The translations under genes were made by a program, and so were the position numbers. Of a stretch of DNA of 64,000 bases, positions 59,616 through 64,000 are shown one piece after another (the first letter of the stretch is position 1; each line of letters begins with the position of its first letter). This DNA is from Nakazawaea peltata. Lineage: Eukaryota > Ascomycota > Pichiomycetes > Alaninales > Pachysolenaceae. The notes below the pieces were generated by a model. That model searched no databases. It saw only the letters and a program-made list of their open reading frames with translations, and had not been told where the DNA came from. The stretch covers positions 744,001 to 808,000 of the forward strand of contig BCGQ01000006.1 of NCBI GenBank assembly GCA_001599355.1, given 5' to 3'.

Positions 59616-60977
59616 TCAAGCAGCTTCTTGTTCCAGAATGTCCAGCTTTGGTTCGGGATCCAGCTCCAGTTCCTCTTCATCCTCAACAGTTTGTTCAATA
59701 TAGTTGATAGGATCATATTTGGATCTAGCATTATCTCTCAGAATCAGCTCGGTGGTTGTTGGCTCTCTGATACTGAGCTCAATACGGTCTACGGTGTTAT
59801 CACGGACTATTTTCTCCAACAGAGGGGTGACTCTACGTCTCTTCAAATCGATTCTTCCGGTAATGGAGGAGAAATACAGAGTCTTGGAATCTTTATCAAA
59901 GGTGATAGCCAATTCACGCTCATTTTCGAAACGCTTGAAAGCTATATCATAATCACGAAGATGGTTGAATTGGTACTGATGCAGTGAGTCGTCTAACAGT
60001 GACAGATCATCGATTGGAATGTTCTCTTTGGTGTCATCTAAACACAGACGTACATCACGAGCCACATCTTCGGATGCAGCATTGAAAAGAGAGATCCATT
60101 CTTCTCCGTGTTCGGTATTGACGGGTCTATAGATAGAAGAGCGGAACAGAAGAGGGAGAGAGCCATCACGTTTGGCATAAGAACGAGAAATAGATGCACT
60201 ACCATTGAATTTCATGCTGATGAAATTCTTATCGATAACGCTGACATCCGGCAAGAAATTCCATACCTTTGTCAGGCGTAACTTCTTCTTTGTTGGGTGT
60301 TTAATATCGGCAAGGTCGATCTCTTCAAGTTCTTGCAGCTTCTCGAAAGTCAGTTCTACAGCACGGATCTGAGCAAGAGCATTGGACTCAGCATTGGAAC
60401 GTTTACGCAGAACAGCAATATCAGCTGAACTCAGAGAAGTAGCACCAGATCCAGCAGATCCACCTCCATTCTCTTTACCTCCCTCTGCAATATATTGTGT
60501 TCTACGCAAGAAACTAACAGGTTGATTCAGCAGATCACCACTCAAGTATTGATCCAGCAGATTCTGCAGTTGTTGCTTCTGTTGTTGCTGTTGTTGTTTC
60601 ATCTTGGCGTAATGTGCCAGATCGACCAATAACACCTGGTCATCTGGGTGTAAAGTGAATTGGTTACGTACTCCCAACATCAATTTGTCGTCATTAGACT
60701 CGATCAAGCCTGGAATTTGTAAAAGATCCAAAGGCATGCCCATGGTTTTGTCCATTGGAAGCAAATGGGTGAAATTCTCACGACGGAACAGCGCCGTCAA
60801 AAGTTCAGGGTCACTAAGAGATCCATGAGTCTCAAAAGACGTATATTTCATGAGCTTTGGAGGGCAAGGTGGCGGAGGAAGGTCATTTTGGTACCTAACT
60901 TTACAAAGATAATCCTGTCTTTGCAGCGCTTGGGAAGGCTGACCTTGAGAAGATGTTTTGGAGTCTTCGGATGCCAT
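59616..60977 (-). CDS. PAF1: Paf1, subunit of the RNA polymerase II-associated Paf1 complex
   Basis: This core subunit of the Paf1/Leo1/Ctr9/Cdc73/Rtf1 elongation complex links transcription to histone H2B ubiquitination and H3K4 methylation. It has 453 codons (445 in S. cerevisiae). The diagnostic N-terminal block DYLCKVRYQNDLPPPPCPPK lies at about residues 21-40, with its Leu residues coded CTT or CTC. A following conserved part has LLPMDKTMGMPLDLLQIPG. The middle has a Gln/Lys coiled segment (about 126-145). The C-terminus is acidic (EDEEELELDPEPK), as usual in the family. The start is the first ATG. A TATA-less promoter of about 500 bp lies upstream. Confidence 0.95.
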   Translation of the reverse strand: MASEDSKTSSQGQPSQALQRQDYLCKVRYQNDLPPPPCPPKLMKYTSFETHGSLSDPELLTALFRRENFTHLLPMDKTMGMPLDLLQIPGLIESNDDKLMLGVRNQFTLHPDDQVLLVDLAHYAKMKQQQQQQKQQLQNLLDQYLSGDLLNQPVSFLRRTQYIAEGGKENGGGSAGSGATSLSSADIAVLRKRSNAESNALAQIRAVELTFEKLQELEEIDLADIKHPTKKKLRLTKVWNFLPDVSVIDKNFISMKFNGSASISRSYAKRDGSLPLLFRSSIYRPVNTEHGEEWISLFNAASEDVARDVRLCLDDTKENIPIDDLSLLDDSLHQYQFNHLRDYDIAFKRFENERELAITFDKDSKTLYFSSITGRIDLKRRRVTPLLEKIVRDNTVDRIELSIREPTTTELILRDNARSKYDPINYIEQTVEDEEELELDPEPKLDILEQEAA

Positions 60978-61492
60978 TACTCAAGTCTCTTCTAGTGTTT
61001 GATTACCCACTTTCTTTCGGCTTCAATTGAACAAAGGGCTTTTTTTGGGAGCGTTTGGAGTGAATTTTCTTGTCGAGATTGGAAATTTCCTTAAATGGAT
61101 TTTGGTGTGTACACTACTTTTAAGAGAATGGTCGTGCAGAGAGTGCAGATTGGAGAAGGGGGTACTCACCCCTAATGGTTGGAGAGATATAGAGAGATAT
61201 AGATGGAGTAGTGATAGGGATAATAGTTAGTTGGCATCTCATATTGAACTATGTTTCAATTAATTGAATTATTGCTATGTGGGATTGGTGGAAGATTGGA
61301 GTGGATTTTTAACTCAGCATCATAGTAATGTTAGTCTAATATTACTGGAGTCTATAGTGAAATAAGTGTAGTATTACTGGAGATATTGCTGGAGCCTATA
61401 CTGAAATAAGTGTAATGTCATTGAGGTCTAATGATGATCTTCGTGTGGCCTTAAGATAGTCTATTAATATCACTATACATTCCATTATTTAC
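60978..61492. other. PAF1 promoter and DPB11 3' side
   Basis: This 515-bp stretch has short imperfect repeats around 61325-61430 (variants of ATTACTGGAG and AGTGTAAT). No recognised factor site or gene. Confidence 0.5.
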
Positions 61493-63475
61493 CTACGATT
61501 CGTCTAAACCACGAACCAGTCTTCTTGTCACCATCCGTGATAAAGAATCTGTCGCATTATCTGCCTCTTCAATATTGTACGAGATCTGAGTTGACGTTTC
61601 GGTATTTCCAAGCGGATCATCTTCAACTTGCTCGATATTGAGACGTTTTGGAGGATCTGCTTTATCAAGCTGAGATTCTTGGGCTTTACCTATGAGGCGC
61701 CCCCAATTACTCTTCTTCTTCCTAACTGGAGAGACTGTATTAGTGATCACAGGTATACTCGAAGGAGCTGCTGTTGTAGTTGCGGCGGTGACAGCCGATG
61801 ACTGCAGAATATTCTGTTCTCCAACAGCTTCTGTGGTCGTTTGTCCTATAGAGCCGGAGAAAAGACACCATCTGGGGTCGTTTATCTCCGGTAATGTCTG
61901 AGAATCACTTGCCAGCAACATGTACTCAACAGATACAATTGGTAATCCCCACTTCTTGCAGGCACTGATTTTATTTTTAGTGGAGTTAATACCATTTTTA
62001 TTGGATTCACAATCTGCACCCAAATTAAAGGTCAAAGCAGAAGTACTTGTTTCTTTTCGGATTCCAAGAAGACTAAGGTTGACTACTAACATATCACGAT
62101 TTTTGGTGAGAACTTCACAGTATTCGAACCCAATTAATCCTATCAATTTCACCAAATGAAGAAGTTCAATTCCAGTGAAACCACTTATGCATACTTTTGG
62201 TTTCTTGACAAGAGCTTTAGATACGCTGAGATCAAATGGTTTACCCCACCGGTCATCTTTGATCTGGGAATAATGAAGACTTCTTTCGATGAACCACTCG
62301 GTGACCACGACTCCAGAAGACGACTTTGGCAAGACTTCTGGTTGATAAGATGGTACTACAACATAACGGTTGTTATTTCTACTTTTACTAGTTACTATCT
62401 GACCACTATGAGACTGAACAACTTTGGTTAATTTTGCTTTCTTTGCCAGGTCAAATCCTACAATTTCAAATTCTAAAGTCTCAAAAAGCTTTGATGAGAC
62501 GGGATTCAGCAGTAAATCCTCGGCATCCGGGGTGGTCTCAAGGTTGATCTTAGGAGCAGCAGTAGTATCAATGTCTATAGATTGTTCATGAGAGTCAGGA
62601 TTAACAGCTGCTGCATCCCATGCTGTATCTCTCTTCTCTGTATGCTTAACTTTTACCTGCCCCATAATATTTTTCCAAATAGTATCTTCTCTTTTACGGA
62701 TTTTTACAGTACGTTCAGCAGCCAGATCCTCACTCGGAGAAGCAGACCTACTTCTTGCACCTGGTTTAGAAGATCTGGATCTCCCACGGTTCTTTCTTAG
62801 CTGCTGCAGACGTTCTCTTTCACTAAGAATCTTCTCCAATTCATCCCAACAAAGACATGCTCGACTCGGAGCCAGCTCTAGTTCTTGGTCAAGCCCATAA
62901 AATTTCATTTCTAAACACAGTCTACGCTTTACAGAATCAGATATCCACTGAGGTCTCACCACAGGTATCCCCCATTCAACAGCCTTTTCATATCTTTTCC
63001 CCGAACGTTCGGTCGCTATAACACAAGAATTATTTATAGTCAAGGAGTCAGTGACGACACCTCCATGTAATTTGATATCCTGAATAACAGATTTCTTCAA
63101 TTGAGGATCACTTATCCTAGAAATACACACATTTAGCCCGTCAAATACCGGAAGAAGGTACTCCTCATCTAAGACACAGGCCCTATCCTGGTTATAATCG
63201 GCACCATTTCCCAGGTATTCCAACATTTGAGGATCTCCTTCAAGCCACAAATTGTACACCGTATAAAGCAGTTTCGGTCTTACTAATCGAATATCTGCCC
63301 TGTTCTTCACCGTATACCGATATTTATCAGTATCCCTGTCCCCTACTATCAAGACATCGACATCACTCATTAAATGGCTGAAATGTTCACCTCCCATACT
63401 TTTAATTTTTGATATCAACTCCATGCGGATATCGGGTGGCACCGAAGTGGAACAGAATTTCACTCCTTTGAACAT
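61493..63475 (-). CDS. DPB11: Dpb11/TopBP1-type BRCT protein of replication initiation
   Basis: The protein bridges CDK-phosphorylated Sld2 and Sld3 at origins and activates the Mec1 checkpoint kinase. The frame opens at a TTG (63490); the first ATG is 63475, giving 660 residues (764 in S. cerevisiae). BRCT1 begins at once (FKGVKFCSTSVPPD), with DVLIVGDRDTDKYRY and LVRPKLLYTVYNLWLEG. BRCT2 follows at about 112-200 (FDGLNVCIS through VVRPQWISDSV). BRCT3 and BRCT4 lie near 325-400 and 415-520 (LEFEIVGFD; KVCISGF). The linker at 225-265 is Ser/Arg-rich. The C-terminus is shorter than in S. cerevisiae, and ends in a basic segment (RRLVRG). It is divergent from MRPL37 across 241 bp. Confidence 0.9.
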   Translation of the reverse strand: MFKGVKFCSTSVPPDIRMELISKIKSMGGEHFSHLMSDVDVLIVGDRDTDKYRYTVKNRADIRLVRPKLLYTVYNLWLEGDPQMLEYLGNGADYNQDRACVLDEEYLLPVFDGLNVCISRISDPQLKKSVIQDIKLHGGVVTDSLTINNSCVIATERSGKRYEKAVEWGIPVVRPQWISDSVKRRLCLEMKFYGLDQELELAPSRACLCWDELEKILSERERLQQLRKNRGRSRSSKPGARSRSASPSEDLAAERTVKIRKREDTIWKNIMGQVKVKHTEKRDTAWDAAAVNPDSHEQSIDIDTTAAPKINLETTPDAEDLLLNPVSSKLFETLEFEIVGFDLAKKAKLTKVVQSHSGQIVTSKSRNNNRYVVVPSYQPEVLPKSSSGVVVTEWFIERSLHYSQIKDDRWGKPFDLSVSKALVKKPKVCISGFTGIELLHLVKLIGLIGFEYCEVLTKNRDMLVVNLSLLGIRKETSTSALTFNLGADCESNKNGINSTKNKISACKKWGLPIVSVEYMLLASDSQTLPEINDPRWCLFSGSIGQTTTEAVGEQNILQSSAVTAATTTAAPSSIPVITNTVSPVRKKKSNWGRLIGKAQESQLDKADPPKRLNIEQVEDDPLGNTETSTQISYNIEEADNATDSLSRMVTRRLVRGLDES

Positions 63476-63716
63476 TTTTAAGTCTCTCAATGCCTATCTG
63501 TACCCGGTGATGATCCAGACTCATCGTCTTCAAGCGCTAGACGCGGTTGATTTGTGCAAGTGGTGTTTGTCGTGTAAATAAATCTAAATACCCCAATTAG
63601 GAAATCATAAAATTTTTCAGCACCAAACGAAGACTGGAGAGAAAGTGAAGAGGGAGTTGGTTGGACAGCAGAGAGTCAGACTAGGCTTTGTCAGGGAAAT
63701 TAAGTTGGTAGATTGC

Positions 63717-64000
63717 ATGATGTTGTCACGTTTTGGAATCAGATCGTTCTCGCAGCTGAGATTGCTCCAGCAATCAATGTGCAAAGAGGGCACTGTATTG
63801 AACTTAAAGGTGAAGAAAACCGGTAAGGAACCGGTAGCATTACTGGACAGTGAATATCCGGAATGGTTATGGAAATTGACAGACCCGGAACTGCAAAAGG
63901 CTAAATTAGATGCTGATCCTATTAGACGTGCACGTAAACTGCTTCGGAAGCTGAATGTTGCCAAGATCAAGCTGAATAATTTCACTGCCAAATTGAATGG
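63717..64000 (+). CDS. MRPL37: Mitochondrial ribosomal protein L37 (mL54), 3' end outside window
   Basis: This large-subunit protein of the mitochondrial ribosome opens at tandem ATGs (63717 and 63720) and runs off the window after 94 codons. The first 20 residues (MMLSRFGIRSFSQARLLQQ) resemble a mitochondrial presequence. The family block DSEYPEWLWKL lies near residue 45, followed by a basic helix with RRARKALRKANVAKIKANNF. In that block the three CTG codons give Ala; the resulting RKAN...KIKANNF agrees with the family better than the Leu reading. It shares a 241-bp promoter with DPB11. Confidence 0.82.
   Translation, partial: MMLSRFGIRSFSQLRLLQQSMCKEGTVLNLKVKKTGKEPVALLDSEYPEWLWKLTDPELQKAKLDADPIRRARKLLRKLNVAKIKLNNFTAKLN

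Overview
This window is nuclear DNA from a budding yeast (Saccharomycotina). Genes are dense and almost all intronless, the conserved proteins are typical yeast ones, and promoters carry yeast-type sites for Leu3, Gcn4, Cbf1 and TATA. The most important feature is the genetic code. CTG codons fall again and again on alanine positions of invariant motifs: acetolactate synthase YGLP-AA-IGAQV-A, the phosphoglucomutase TASHNP active site, the MET17 SATKW and aspartate aminotransferase SFAKNFG lysine motifs, and the Mig1 finger. The invariant leucines I checked use TTG, TTA, CTT or CTC. The organism therefore reads CUG as alanine (NCBI code 26), which places it in the Pachysolen / Nakazawaea / Peterozyma clade. 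I cannot name the genus. Every protein below should be read with CTG = Ala; standard-code translations put a false Leu at each CTG.

Layout, left to right. 1-5 kb: 3' part of the splicing factor URN1, then the beta-1,6-glucan gene KRE6. 5-14 kb: a metabolic block with ILV2, phosphoglucomutase, aspartate aminotransferase and branched-chain aminotransferase; ILV2 has a perfect Leu3 site and BAT a Gcn4 site. 14-21 kb: RSC7, a seven-helix DUF3112-like membrane protein, CLF1, and a TilS-type tRNA-Ile lysidine synthetase whose 3' end overlaps CLF1. 22-26 kb: MIG1, a spliced GPI-type cell-wall protein, and MET17 with Gcn4, Met31/32-like, Cbf1 and TATA elements. 26-34 kb: a tandem pair of ATR1-like transporters, a secreted protein of unknown function with two Lys-Arg sites, and the mRNA-decay factor CTH2.

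34-64 kb: a 2-kb gene-free stretch, then GCN1 (2,789 codons), EFG1 (APSES regulator), a minisatellite broken by a 100-N assembly gap, MDS3, a Zn2Cys6 regulator, a DHA2-like transporter interrupted by a +1 shift at a GCG-AGG-C heptamer, an unrecognised 461-codon gene, PAF1, DPB11 and the start of MRPL37.

Common themes are amino-acid control (ILV2, BAT, MET17, GCN1), nutrient and morphogenesis regulation (MIG1, EFG1, MDS3, CTH2), transcription and chromatin (RSC7, PAF1), splicing (URN1, CLF1) and mitochondrial translation (TilS-like, MRPL37). I saw no rRNA, tRNA, transposon, virus-derived element or CRISPR array. Several conventional start calls were corrected to the first ATG: BAT 13365, TilS 20928, transporter 28053, CTH2 33764, transporter 56778, DPB11 63475.
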